The position numbers and the translations under genes are program-made. This document shows positions 32,901 to 40,696 of a DNA stretch of 64,000 nt, in pieces. The stretch spans positions 62,001-126,000 of the forward strand of contig BGKB01000098.1 in assembly GCA_003116975.1 (NCBI GenBank), in the 5' to 3' direction. The first letter of the stretch is position 1. Every line of letters starts with the position of its first letter. Below the pieces are notes generated by a model. It saw nothing but the letters and a program-made list of their open reading frames with translations, searched no databases and was not told where the DNA came from. The stretch comes from Aurantiochytrium sp. KH105. Its lineage: Eukaryota > Sar > Bigyra > Thraustochytrida > Thraustochytriidae.

Positions 32901-32981
32901 GGCATCGCTGCCCTCGTTTCTGGCCTTTTCCTCGCAGCCGGTCTCCCCATTCGTCGTCGACTCCGTCGCCGGCGGCGCCAT
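23970..32981 (-). CDS. Giant ubiquitin-specific protease (USP9X/USP34-like)
   Basis: Intronless, 3003 residues from the ATG in a good context (cgaccATGG) at 32981. The open frame extends 28 codons further upstream, but that part only translates a GAA/GAC repeat. The N-terminal 1360 residues are mostly helical-repeat-like with acidic linkers. A ubiquitin-like region lies at about 1365-1450 (LRIFVGGKEIKLEAGSRL). The catalytic domain is at about 2080-2430, with the Cys box GLVNLGFICYMNSLVQQV near residue 2094, the His box SGASLNSGHYYSYIRS near 2382 and WFEFNDRVVKPF after it. This order matches large deubiquitinases of the USP9X/USP24/USP34 group, which remove ubiquitin from many substrates. The C-terminal 550 residues are again helical. 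It shares a short divergent promoter with ATG16. Confidence 0.94.
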   Translation of the reverse strand: MAPPATESTTNGETGCEEKARNEGSDAEQQMPSLSKFQNNCSLFVRVVSKPDSPLNTTLTDFTTWINWINQGMGSPDHVAFFYRSAIPQMTTAVLKRYYNAQELPIVNEFLQKLVVALLGRLRAIIDDGFSEPEMASLVELLRPHNSFYYSYGLEEAKEWRREVHQLQMRQDLARQGHIGAGTGLGPGEPAAHEDWLDAFGEGDVGFVQTSASDRWMPCRVLQVSPTNTEVEIEILELGENPSVIEVKWLPKDPKLFRPFAQDHEQTAEKVDLVPEPATGNERAQDTGSDDAGPANEDSTLHAPQVDKTADGSTSAESDLGYEEEAWLQLSQKDQNWHLSLSIGDMCDAQLDEDAQWYQAIVVAIEKADADNQTTSPNDLLTLTFVGFPPSKDARAARGAVSRLAQLNAKSFGRRGLQISKAVDTNYADAVVHDADDDEDALAVMRFSRNVMVSTLFVANVDTFVRHGGAETMLAFMKRYKGHVGVLQHGINLFSGMSTVLSRSVARDVLPRFLDSLTLAIEDMGQSQVRQLSKSIVSSILKRMGQIAHRFASHREAATRVEKVALLLAGKRLQSPAIMQRLDGMDLLADIIDRVTNAQAYPAGLVHRRHTAPQYSLGTDDADTTSTEAKARTRDLLSSLFVSRSLSFDMQAPQEKSNSDPAAEVRFAAPAEGPSTPKGSGPTNEFSTPPRPVGKKRDRPHDDGSGTSSSGPAPFASRSSVPSVDICYEYARVPVAWSITKASLSSWIVNARVIEKAVRGPLAHSEMAKRATRLLIFLSEAKSIPNDMLAHIWKGIDEAKGSDRELAEAILRMIAGTVPSLSLVETEEVLHLFSADSGAKSASPKALEVLREVCKSPHIPPDGGRPPSVKAATLLFDLALQDGQDAQAVSNAALDELRAVVAYHASVDMMRAFGSKPNKTPVEPASRGSQQQSGQENSQTQVSSQAAMMLTNVLTAAQAATAGCGLDEDGKTLREALFRRALTQLDKDQASVLPVLRVLQVILRSYPRRSELGTPKEDDLAEHLSGRESREDVVEWLALRHALVDVCFQSCERMSTQAAAAAAGSAVHTSNDHAPALLAELDFVLVLLSESNLVLSKEQIYKLWTALVTSESANRADREACFRFLAYCAMDRENEGEKEEERVESDAHGANRGTMVGMDEATLRAVFADLLGSRARWQKAEEDPNPSVAWPAEAMTSLQLAVLQLNRFQGRLNWERSHLDPSAARKGTQGELFFMKTPASANAAAPKMNTVRVTAPESLEGEDVLWYLALHARSDDTARRAADVLCRLHLGAVLAPEASLQYREVFLEKCMQHLQEATTEATKSFARGSHAAIRCLGLVRPLLLLTEHQTSVLCDILGADAWRRVAPHAASTVGQSFEVTVVNNFRGSPGHNTKSVIMVSTKDPIWRLREQVANCLELDSPSRLRIFVGGKEIKLEAGSRLIRDVHGLSPGVTILSCEKPPAAVATDAALRERVLGVQPGPSNADDLPEVTRPDPRTEELEAPERKVLAQKKLAALPSVVLASNKRSSELLFQLLDACAEASSSRGGDPTHEGVANALAADVWRLLQALPSNEGFKRTERLVEELRKESGSLLKLLYVVELVESLFASGDSTQEAEAQQFIKFDGVQHLSARLTEVTSRAPAELGQMASFGFRAAQLLSVLGKLVRLSFFITAASLEASTVENSEALKFVLGLMPRMTTLVRLQKEVDLSGLVMMDIATAFPFEPLRPITTTATAVHDNSAPNVGEEASSASQQVNLATPELASLRHAVKLLAPVAGEAEAKTAARAAEAALKAFILKPLEPTGIPSDLLPGVKRSLLILCAFGVGAWALSSLRNASTESLLVYLQEGLARADGLVPTITRFAFRNAFQRLARIDVELGARTLSALARVSPPLRPATASDQYFSLFEQLICSPEIAKRASQEHTFIGPLMESVRLVLGSSDTDEELLEGYFHVLSCGMSQTGPDEALDIMHLLLSDCLFPVHDTESVPHGVTASANPSVRMSAFQVLTKAVIAHPSLWDKLVGPRLREVCSISLNDLHEFQVQKSAIAARPTQGPATQQEAAKPLSSSACWSIDLGSDRRAPCGFVGLVNLGFICYMNSLVQQVFNIPRLRYGILQARLADANGSVSEEGKAPEDGKVTDVQRDVLQEIQRMMVALDLSVKQAYNPSGWCQAFKDEQGQPVNLFEQQDAHEFFNSLCDRIDEMLDKSGQPKLMTKAIGVSIANQLICVDPAISGDGSGETLQRENPSVREYCLTQELGDGITSLHESLRNFVGGEVINDYSWEERDNAKLRTLKRQCIAELSDVVFVHLKRFRLNWATLMTEKINSRFEFPLEIDFFPYTKEGLEWKGDANDEARYGSRGKEYYHFELAGIVVHSGASLNSGHYYSYIRSRFGTGVGQWFEFNDRVVKPFDINTLEEATFGGGSRVSSYGVEIPSVSNAYMLVYERRQKVQAEADFMGAEAASYVAQGAGIPEAARLRLMPEGMADAVVQQNRVIGAVQRVLEPGIAMLFRKIAQTETRGSSASSKPSDMFIVDATVYALDTLARATYGRSELPDLLMGLQGLLVGNVVAARSCLEALTDRSASHNLLGDLLLQQQGSEDVRESAGALLGLLLAEASGLDASDPESAWSGLEAFLTQLVEIPLANGHVRANLRTHTQWWSVVHVAARHFARAREYLAKHGVIAHVIDMFMGSASPLRGAWSEFPSLGPEPAPELLADVCGVLEADWTEAFGVVRELCVGGEASLDEPGWSALQVADVLEQSLLHLHRFEQEHSLRSPRQTPAVSLGDIYGTLSQHDAKVRAAVFDALVRHISGATRHGLSLYFATLEQVLQGTNDLVHAEAALRQPFAEIVALHAMDTLYLCEFTRLALGLYLEQPVPFLLFPEDEEAREEAVVLPWLAGTMQYLAEHVETSSRLAAEHGAGGKVDMTEENENDAPELVAPAQLAAQSSGADTAGESDAPRIPQEDFELLSTMYDDILELLHGIDAGDADLDELVGLSPESPL

Positions 32982-33348
32982 GGTCGCCCGTCCGTCCGCT
33001 GCTTCTGCTGCTGCTCTTTCCCCAACGACGACGACGACGAAGAAGAAGAAGAAGAAGAAGACCAACTAGATCTTGTCGCCGTCGTTGTCGCGCACGTCAA
33101 GCTCCTCGAGCGCGACAGCCCGAGTCGACAAAGGCTCGGCGCGCGGGCGGCGTGCGCGTCCGTCGCGCGGGGGCCCGGGCGAGCGTGCGGCCGCTGCTCC
33201 TTCGCCGCGGGCGGGGGGCCGGAGAGCGAGAGTGGATGCGCGGCGGGATGGATCGCCGGATGGATGGATATTTGAACCCAGCCCGCCGCCTCCGCGCGGT
33301 TTGAAAAAGGCGGCCGCGGCGGCGCGGCAGAGCCCGAACCGCGCCGCG
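32982..33348. promoter_or_regulatory. Divergent promoter between the USP and ATG16 genes
   Basis: The two start codons are 367 bp apart and face away from each other. The interval holds a (GAC)(GAA)n repeat at about 33028-33060, GC-rich sequence and GGAT repeats near 33250-33270. No TATA box is clear. Co-regulation of the two genes is inference from the arrangement alone. Confidence 0.6.
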
Positions 33349-35423
33349 ATGGCGCCGGCCGCGCTGGAGGCGGAGCTGCTGCGGCGGCTGGCCGCGCGCG
33401 ACGACCGGCAGGCGGCCTGCTTCGAGGAGCTCGCGCTGCTCTTCGCGTGCCAGCAGGACAAGGTGCGTGCCGCCCGCCCGGGAGGGCCAGATGGGATGGA
33501 TGGATGGATGGATGGATGGTGATGAAATCGAAGTCGCCCGTGGCAGGCATCTCCAGGAGGGCCGGCTGGAGAACCCCGCCGCCGCGCTCGGCGCGGGCGC
33601 GGGGCGAGACCGAGCGAGGCTTGGCCTTGGCGGATGGCAAGAGCTTGGAGCGAGGCGAGCGCAAGTGGAATTTTGGTTTGGAATGGAGAGCGAGCGGTGA
33701 CTGACGAACTCGGGAGCACGCACGGCAGCTTGTCGAACTGGAACGGGCTGCGCAAAGCAAGCGCGCTTCGACGCTCGGGAGCGGTGCAGATGGGGACGGA
33801 CCGCGTGAGGATGCCCAGGGAGGTGAAGGGCGTCCTCCCGACGATGGGCAAGGAAAACGTGACGAGCAGCAAAACGAAAGGCTGCAGCACGAAAAGCAGC
33901 AAAAGCAGGATGGGACGCAAAAGTTCGAAGGAGAAGTTTCCGCAGCGACGCCACCGGCAGCGGGCTCTTCGACGTTGACGCCGAAAGAATCTGGAAAAAC
34001 GAAAGCCATATTCCCCAAAACCTCGTTCGAGCTTCAACGAGAACTTTTGCGTGTCCGGAACGAAGGAAGCGCTCTCAAGGCTAGCCTCACGGATACACGG
34101 GAAAGACTGCGGCAGGAACGAGCGCAACATCTTCGCGTAAAGGACGAGCTCAAGGCAACGCAAGAGTTACTTCAAGCGACACAAAATGAGTTGCGGGCGC
34201 TCCGCTCCCAGCACAAGCATACGGAGGAAAAGTACCTCGACATCTATGCACGAAATCACGATTTGGAAGTCCGCATCGTCGATGAAAAACGCAAAGTGGC
34301 GGAGACACTCAATGCGATGAATGAGATGATCCAGAGCCAGCAGACGCGCGGCGGAAGCCACAAGGGCGCGACATTTGACGTCGCGGCCATCATGACGCCT
34401 GCGAGCGCGGACGAGAGTACCGCGAAGGAAGACGCCGAGTCCCCGCCTCGTGGCGCGCAGCAATCCGCCAAGGCGTGGACGAGCAATGTCGGTGTTCAAC
34501 TTCCAACAGACTGGCGTGTGGTCGCGGAGGCCTCGGGTGTGAGCGTGGTCTCGCTCGCGTACAATGACGACGGGACAATCCTCGTGGCCGGCGGCAGCGA
34601 CGGCATTCTGCGTCTTTGGTCGCCGCAATTTTATAATGAGCTCTCTCGTTCCGAGTCCGTGCGTCAGCCTATTCTGTGCGTCGACATGAAGTCGCGGTAC
34701 ATTCTTGGGACCTGCGACCGCTCGTGCTATGTTTGGCAAGTGGAAGGTCCAGGATCGCCCCCCGTATTGCTGCACCGTTTGTCCGGGGGCCACACGGGTT
34801 CGGTTGTTGCCGGGCGACTCACTCCAGACTGCCGTTACGCCGCGACGGGTGGACGCAAGATTAAAATATGGGATATGGCGACCGGAGACGTTGTCCGAAC
34901 GGTGGATTGCATGTCCAAGTGCCTTGCGCTCGACGTGAATGAGCAAGGGTCACTATTGGTGTCTGGTCATGCGGATAAGGGCGTTCGGCTCTGGGATATG
35001 CGCACTGGGCAGCGTGCTGGCGTCGTGACGTCCTTGCACACAAATCCGCTGACATCCGTCAGCTTTTCAAGTAAGGGCAATATTGTCACGGTCGGCATGG
35101 ACAATCGGCTTGCCATTCTCGACCAGGCCAAACTCGGTGAGGAGCCGCCGCGCTATCTTACGGACCGCGAGTATCGTGCGAATCAATGGTGGTGCAAAGC
35201 CTGCGTGAGCCCTGGCATCTTCACTTCGGGCTCGCTTCTCGTGGCTGCAGGTTCCAAGGCTGGAAGTCTCTTCATTTGGGATCTGAATTCCCTCTCCAAT
35301 ATTTACACGGAGCAAGCTCACGCGCAGCCCATCACTTGTGTGGTATGGAGTCCGACCGGCTCGCAGCTCGCCTCGGTTGACGCAAGCGGCGCGATTGTCT
35401 GCTGGAATGCCACTGGCCGCTAG
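33349..35423 (+). CDS. ATG16: ATG16-like autophagy protein (coiled coil plus WD40), two exons
   Basis: Two exons, 33349-33462 and 33729-35423, give 602 residues. The intron is 266 nt, starts GTGCGT, ends CGGCAG and is phase 0. Exon 1 encodes an ATG5-binding-like amphipathic helix (LLRRLAARDDRQAACFEELA) like the N terminus of ATG16/ATG16L1. Residues about 40-115 are low complexity. A coiled coil at about 125-245 contains EEKYLDIYARNHDLE, like the ATG16 dimer region, and seven WD40 blades fill about 300-602 (GGSDGILRLWSP, GGRKIKIWDM, GHADKGVRLWDM, AGSKAGSLFIWDL). ATG16 binds ATG5-ATG12 and directs LC3/ATG8 lipidation. The large second exon has no good ATG near its 5' end, which supports the spliced start. 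Confidence 0.9.
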
Positions 35424-35740
35424 TGATTTTAAAATGTAAAATGGATACGAGCCGAGAGAAGAAGTTGATAGATACCTAGCGCGAAAGAGAGAGAAAAAGA
35501 GGAGAAAAAAAATAGCCGTTGCCACAGTCGCATGGCATGTGAAGTCGAAGTTCAAGGCTCAAGCTCGGGCCGCCGCCGTGGCCCACTCACTGTGCCAAGG
35601 TTTGCGCGGGGCGACCCGAACGGACAGGAGAGCTCGAGCCCGGCGTGGCAGAGACAGCGGTTCCACGGGCAGCGTGAGTCGCTGCTGACGGACGGCCTTT
35701 TATACCGTCAAACACGGAAAGTCAACGAGCTGGCAACACG
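35424..35740. other. Intergenic between ATG16 and the polyQ gene
   Basis: Both flanking genes read rightward, so this holds the ATG16 3' UTR (A-rich at about 35493-35512) and the next promoter. A TTTTATA motif at 35698-35704 lies about 40 bp before the next ATG and could be a TATA-like element. Confidence 0.4.
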
Positions 35741-36970
35741 ATGATGGACTTGGGGGAGGAGGAGGTGGAGAGGATGGAGGAAGAGCAAAAGACGGGGCTT
35801 TGTATCAATGCGGAGACAACAAGCGATGCGAAGCTGCTGCAGCGGTACCGCCAGGCGCAGCGCGCAGTCTCATCGGAGCTTGTTTCACCACCGCTGGCAC
35901 TGAGTCCGAGCAATGCGAGCCTATTTTCCTCGAGCGATCTCGAGACATTGAGCGAAAGCGTTGACTTAGGCGAGGTGGTGGTGGTCAAGCGTGGCGTGCA
36001 CAATGGCATACGTGATCGACTCTTCGAAATGGACCGCTGCCAACAGCGCCTGAAGACACATATTCATACGCAGACCGAAGAGATTCTCTTGCTTCGACGC
36101 CAAGTTTTGATTGAAAAGGCGTCGCATGCTTGCGCTATTCTTGACGCTGTGCTGCGTCGCGATGCCGCACAGAACTTGTTCAAAGTCTGGCTTGCATGGC
36201 GGGCGGGTGTTGCTTTGCAACGCGCTGAACGGAAAACTCAGGACGATGCGCTCTCGCAAGCCAAGCAGCGAGAGGAACTGCGGCTTTTGCAGCAGCAGCA
36301 AATGCAACAGCAGCAACAAATGCAGCAAGAGCAGCAATTGCAACATCGCCAACAAATGCAACAACACCAGCAGATGCAACAACACCAACAGATACAACAA
36401 TTGCAACAGCAACTGCAACTGCAACAACAGCAACTGCAACAACAACAACAGCAAATGGAACAACAACGACAGATAATGGAACAACAGCAACAACAGCAAG
36501 AGGGTGTTCTTGAATGGAGATCTCATGATGCCAAGGAGAAGCATCATAGCAAAGCAAGAGGCCAGGACTCGCAAGAGCCCGCGTCTCTGGAGTCCAACTC
36601 GTGCCGTAATGAGGACTGGGCCAGTATTGTCGCGCAACTTCGCGCGGAGAATCGTGAATTGCAATTTGAGTTGGACGACCGTAATCGTGCAGCCGAGGTG
36701 CTCTGCAAAAGACTTTTGCGCGTGGACGCCACTATTCAGGGACCTCAAGGGTCCTCAACTTCGCGACGACGAAGCGGAATGACAAAGTCTACGCGCTCAG
36801 TATCGTCCGCGCCTGGATCAAGCATGGTCTCGTCATCGTCAGCTTCTTCGCTGCGGCAGTCAGGAAGATCCTCGAGGCACAACAAGACCTCGCATGGGCT
36901 GGATCCATTTGCACCGACTACAACTTCTACATCATCATCCCGACGTGCAGGTCTGCATCGTAATCGTTAA
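35741..36970 (+). CDS. PolyQ coiled-coil protein of unknown function
   Basis: Intronless 409-residue ORF starting MMDLGEEEVERMEEE. Residues 90-180 are predicted to be helical with a heptad look (LLLRRQVLIEKASHACAILD). Residues about 184-255 are Gln-rich, with interspersed Met, Leu and His encoded by mixed CAA and CAG codons. A second helix follows (IVAQLRAENRELQFELDDR, about 290-315), and the C terminus is Ser/Arg-rich. No enzymatic domain is visible. The second helix has the ENxxL heptad seen in many centrosomal or cytoskeletal coiled coils, but that is weak evidence. The gene is convergent with the CUEDC2-like gene, 211 bp apart. Confidence 0.65.
   Translation: MMDLGEEEVERMEEEQKTGLCINAETTSDAKLLQRYRQAQRAVSSELVSPPLALSPSNASLFSSSDLETLSESVDLGEVVVVKRGVHNGIRDRLFEMDRCQQRLKTHIHTQTEEILLLRRQVLIEKASHACAILDAVLRRDAAQNLFKVWLAWRAGVALQRAERKTQDDALSQAKQREELRLLQQQQMQQQQQMQQEQQLQHRQQMQQHQQMQQHQQIQQLQQQLQLQQQQLQQQQQQMEQQRQIMEQQQQQQEGVLEWRSHDAKEKHHSKARGQDSQEPASLESNSCRNEDWASIVAQLRAENRELQFELDDRNRAAEVLCKRLLRVDATIQGPQGSSTSRRRSGMTKSTRSVSSAPGSSMVSSSSASSLRQSGRSSRHNKTSHGLDPFAPTTTSTSSSRRAGLHRNR
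36289..36500 (+). repeat. CAA/CAG-rich polyglutamine tract
   Basis: About 70 codons are dominated by CAA and CAG in the frame of the host ORF, interrupted by ATG (Met) and CTG/TTG (Leu). Mixed codon use makes it less prone to slippage than a pure CAG run. Confidence 0.9.
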
Positions 36971-37181
36971 CTTTATAAAAATAAAAAAAGACCACGTACT
37001 ACGTAAACTACTTTTGTGTACAATTTGCGTCGAGGCACAATGGCCTGTAAAATGGGAAAAGCCAACCGTAAAGCATTGCGAGGTCACAAGCAAACCTAAT
37101 GCGGAAGGAGTGAATAGCTGACTGCATGAAAAGAGAAGACGACGATAACAAGGACGAATGCGTTCCGTGAATTTCGCGACC

Positions 37182-38156
37182 CTACGCCCATCCGGTGCCT
37201 CGCTTGCCCTTTGTTTTGACGCGTCCACGCGACCCACCATCCCATTCTTTTGTGTCATCAATGATCATATATTTGCCACCCTTGCGACTGACAATCTGGC
37301 CGTCCAAGTAGCGAATTTGAGAACTTGAATTGGACTCCTTGTCCTTTTTTCGAGCTCGACGCTCGGCCTTGCGATTCTCGCGGGCTGCTGCAGCAGCGGA
37401 CTTGGGTTTTGCCGAAGTTGTGACCGCTACCTCGTCAAACTTGTTCATGATGTTGCGTTTTACTCGTTCTTGCTCTTTTGCATCAAGCTCGGCCTGTTGC
37501 TTTGCGAGCGCCTCCTTGTCTTCCCAGTCACGCCGAAAGATGGCGTGTACTTGGTCGATGCCACGGTCAAGTACAAACATTGCTGTCCGTTCAGGATCTC
37601 CCTGGCACAGCTTTCGCATCGTGTGAAGCACCGCGTCCCTATTGGCGTCTGGTGGACACACTGCGAGCACTTGAGCGATTTTGTCAGCTTCTTCGGGGGT
37701 TGGAGGCGCAGGGCCATTTTTTACGCCTTTGTTGTCCTCTTGCGCGTTTGGGTCGACGGTCGTTTTCGAAGTCTCAGCCGCGGCATTTGAGGTTTCGAGC
37801 ATCTTGGCGAAATCGACCTCTTGAACAGGTTGCGGGACACTGGGGGCTGCTGGCGGCTCAGGGCTGGTGGCCTCGTCGTGAGCCTCTTGGTCGTCCTGAT
37901 CGCTCGTTAGTTTCGCGTACAAGGCTTGTACGTCTGGTCCACATGCGCGATCGACGTCGAGATCTGGGCAAAAGCCACTCAGGACATCGAGAAAGTCTTC
38001 GAGAGGCAAGCCTTCCTCTGTGGCCGCGCTCAGGTACGTGAGCACCTCCTCGGCGAGAACGACTTCGAGATCGAGCCCAACGCCATCGTCACTATCTCCG
38101 TGTTTGGCGACGCCGTCAGCGAGCGAGCTGTGCAAGGCACGGAGGAAACCTTCCAT
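37182..38156 (-). CDS. CUEDC2: CUE-domain protein, CUEDC2-like
   Basis: Intronless 324-residue protein. The N-terminal half (1-95) is helical and acidic, with FLDVLSGFCPDLD. A CUE-like segment lies at about 160-205 (VLAVCPPDANRDAVLHTMRK). After a charged helix and a basic KAERRARKKDKE stretch, the C terminus has IRYLDGQIVSRKGGKYMII, which resembles the conserved C-terminal IRYxDxQVVSxKG block of human CUEDC2, and a basic KGKRGTGW end. CUE domains bind ubiquitin, so it probably works in ubiquitin-dependent regulation. The assignment rests mainly on the combination of CUE and the C-terminal block. Confidence 0.75.
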   Translation of the reverse strand: MEGFLRALHSSLADGVAKHGDSDDGVGLDLEVVLAEEVLTYLSAATEEGLPLEDFLDVLSGFCPDLDVDRACGPDVQALYAKLTSDQDDQEAHDEATSPEPPAAPSVPQPVQEVDFAKMLETSNAAAETSKTTVDPNAQEDNKGVKNGPAPPTPEEADKIAQVLAVCPPDANRDAVLHTMRKLCQGDPERTAMFVLDRGIDQVHAIFRRDWEDKEALAKQQAELDAKEQERVKRNIMNKFDEVAVTTSAKPKSAAAAARENRKAERRARKKDKESNSSSQIRYLDGQIVSRKGGKYMIIDDTKEWDGGSRGRVKTKGKRGTGWA

Positions 38157-38365
38157 GACGACGCGGAAGAGACACGCGGACGACTTGGCGCTCTTGCTCC
38201 GCTCAGCTCGGGTCAGATCAGATCAACTCGTGCGTATACGTTCCCAACCTGTTAAAGTTAGGCAAACAGAGACTGGATGGCCGGTCGTTAAAGTATTTAT
38301 GATTTTTTTTGTTTTTTGTTTGTCAGGCGGTCTGATGCTTTTTTTTTTTTTCATACTTCCTACTA

Positions 38366-40696
38366 CTATACAAGCGCAAAGTCCTCGGTGGGGCTGGCCA
38401 AAAGCTTGTCCTCGATTTGATCTTCCATCGACTTTTGCTCGCGTTGTGCGACAGCAATATGCTTGCGCTGTTTCGCGACCATTTTGGCGTACAAGGACCG
38501 ATTCTGCTCCAGCATGTCGCTCGAGTATGGAACGCCGGTTCCGCTGCTTTGACGTGCGAGCGTGCGAGCGCGCGCCTGCGATTTGCTGCTCCCAGCGTCG
38601 CTTGCATTGTCGCTTGTTTCTACAGAAAGGGCTCGATGTTTTCTGAAAGTCTCTTTGTTGGAGTTTTTCGCGTCCGCGCTTTCGTGAACATCCGAATCGT
38701 GTGAACAATCCAAATCCTCGGAAAGCGATGAAGCCAATCCTCGCTTTTGCAAAAGCTCCGAAGAGAGTTCAAGGTGCTGCTGCCGAGCTCGGTATACCTT
38801 TGCACAGGCGTAGCAGACGGGGACGCGAACTTGGGGTTTTCCGTCTTGAAGTTTGCTGTCGTGGTCCTCCTTGCTCTTCTCATCTTGTCCTTGGGTGGTT
38901 TTCGTATCTTTGGGGCTCGTGGCGCCTTCGGCGCTCTCAGCATCCGTTGAAATTGGCGATGTCGCAAAGGTTGCGCGATCATCGTCAATGGTCTGCTGAA
39001 AGACACGTCGGATTTGACCATCTAGTTTCCTGAGACGACCCAAGGTGTCGCAATAGTCTCCTTCACACGCGTCATGACCAGCAAGACCTGTTCGACGAGC
39101 AGTCTCTGGGTAGAGTGCAATGGCACGCACCGCGCCCAGTGCCTTGGGTCGGTGCAAGCCTCCAAATCCTCGAACATTGATGAGCTGCCACTTTCCCGAT
39201 TGTGTCCGAATAAACTCAAAGCACATTTTCTGAAATCGGGCCCCCGTGTGTCGCGCGATGTCTTGAAGAATGGCTTTGGCAATTTCGCAGGGCCGAACAA
39301 AGGTACCCGCAGCCTCTTTTTTGGCACCCCCATAGACGATCTCCGTGTCGGCTTGGCCGCGAGCTGCAGCAGACTTTCCGTGGTGCCGTGTATCCGTGAG
39401 CCATTGCGCCGCGACGACAGCGTCTGACGTGTCATCTGCATGGGACGGGACGCTATGCTGCGAGCTCAATGTGAAGACTTGCGCTGTCCCATTTTCCGCG
39501 TAAATGAGGCGTACAAGCCAAGGTCGCTTCCCGCTTGGTCGCACGAAGCGCTGGAGACAAATGGCCGCCTCCACCTCGTTCTTCTCACCAGTGTCACAAG
39601 AAGGAGGTTTGGCAAGCTTCACAAGGAGTTCTTCGACCTCTTTGGTGGAAAAGAGAAGATGTGCTCGTCGATCATCTCCATATTTGACAATAAACAGCGG
39701 CTGTCCTCGCGGTCGACGGGTCTTTCGCACCTGATGCAAAAAGACGTCCTGAAAGGCAGTGTCGGCAAGCATTTCGCGCGCAATGATGAATCGCTCCGAG
39801 GTGATCTTGCGCTCTTTTGTAGCGCCAAGGGAGCCCGTGTCAAAGATGAGGACACAGGATTCGCGACCAGGTTCGATGACGAGCGTATCGGGCATGAAGC
39901 CGCCTCGCGCAAGGGCTGGATCGGTGCAAGGTAAGTGTTTCCAAAAGGCAATCCCGGGAGCAAAATCCTGGTCGTCGTACGGAAGGTCAGCCATGGCAGA
40001 GGAGGCGAGGAGCTTGCCTCGGTTCTGTAGCCGTCGTCTGGCCCTTTCTCGGCGTTCTGCTCGCATTTGTTCCTCTGTTGGCGGGAAGTCGCCTTGTTGA
40101 AGCTGGTCGAGAGCCTCCCTGACCCCGAACGCCTCGTCGAGCGATACACGTCTTCGGCCACCTTTGCTCTTCGAAAAGCCTCCGAAAGCAAACTTTGCAT
40201 CGTTGTCATCATCATCGTCGTCGTCGTCTCGTGCTTCGCTATCGTCCCCACTGGGATCATGATTGTTGCTGCGGGCACGGATTCTTCTTATGTCATCGTC
40301 AACCTCCGGTTCGTCAATGGCCCGCACGGCGTCCCTGCGTAGTAGATCGCGAGCAATCTGTGCGCTTTTGCTCGTCGCTGAATCGGCAAAGCGGGGAAGA
40401 GCACTGTGGCCAAGATCAGGAAAGCTCTTATCAAGATGCTCGCGCTGCGCCTCGGGCGTGTGCAGTTTGCCTTCTCTGTTTCTCCAGTCCATCTTTTGCT
40501 TGCTGTGATGCTCTTTGAGAAAGCGTTCAAAGCTCATGGACGAGGATTTTGCCAATCGCGTGTTCCGCTTGCGGTCTTCGAGCGCAATCAGTTTTTCCGC
40601 GGCATAGTACCGGGTCGCGTGTTCGCTCGCGGCGCTTTCCACGAGCTGCTCGAGTTCCTGCGCCGTGGAGCATTTGGCCACGCGCCACTGCGCCAT
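38366..40696 (-). CDS. Unknown 776-residue protein
   Basis: Intronless. The open frame begins 18 codons upstream at 40750, but that part translates a GCGAGCGA repeat. I prefer the Met at 40696 (MAQWRVAKCSTAQELEQL), which has an A at -3 (caagATGG). Residues 1-240 are charged and helical with an Asp run at about 160-170. Residues about 250-560 have globular composition (FWKHLPCTDPALARGGFMPD, LIFDTGSLGATKERKITSER, PWLVRLIYAENGTAQVF). Residues 590 onward are low-complexity Ser/Lys/Asp-rich, with a CYAC pair at about 630 and a C-terminal helix. I do not recognise a family. It is divergent from the kinase gene across a 1-kb GC-rich gap and 209 bp upstream of the CUEDC2-like gene on the same strand. 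Confidence 0.75.
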   Translation of the reverse strand: MAQWRVAKCSTAQELEQLVESAASEHATRYYAAEKLIALEDRKRNTRLAKSSSMSFERFLKEHHSKQKMDWRNREGKLHTPEAQREHLDKSFPDLGHSALPRFADSATSKSAQIARDLLRRDAVRAIDEPEVDDDIRRIRARSNNHDPSGDDSEARDDDDDDDDNDAKFAFGGFSKSKGGRRRVSLDEAFGVREALDQLQQGDFPPTEEQMRAERRERARRRLQNRGKLLASSAMADLPYDDQDFAPGIAFWKHLPCTDPALARGGFMPDTLVIEPGRESCVLIFDTGSLGATKERKITSERFIIAREMLADTAFQDVFLHQVRKTRRPRGQPLFIVKYGDDRRAHLLFSTKEVEELLVKLAKPPSCDTGEKNEVEAAICLQRFVRPSGKRPWLVRLIYAENGTAQVFTLSSQHSVPSHADDTSDAVVAAQWLTDTRHHGKSAAARGQADTEIVYGGAKKEAAGTFVRPCEIAKAILQDIARHTGARFQKMCFEFIRTQSGKWQLINVRGFGGLHRPKALGAVRAIALYPETARRTGLAGHDACEGDYCDTLGRLRKLDGQIRRVFQQTIDDDRATFATSPISTDAESAEGATSPKDTKTTQGQDEKSKEDHDSKLQDGKPQVRVPVCYACAKVYRARQQHLELSSELLQKRGLASSLSEDLDCSHDSDVHESADAKNSNKETFRKHRALSVETSDNASDAGSSKSQARARTLARQSSGTGVPYSSDMLEQNRSLYAKMVAKQRKHIAVAQREQKSMEDQIEDKLLASPTEDFALV

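Noticed and set aside
32879-34163. Two overlapping minus-strand frames (365-380 codons) upstream of the USP
   Set aside because: They are antisense to ATG16 and its promoter, with Ser/Arg/Pro-rich sequence and no motif. The plus-strand ATG16 reading explains the region.
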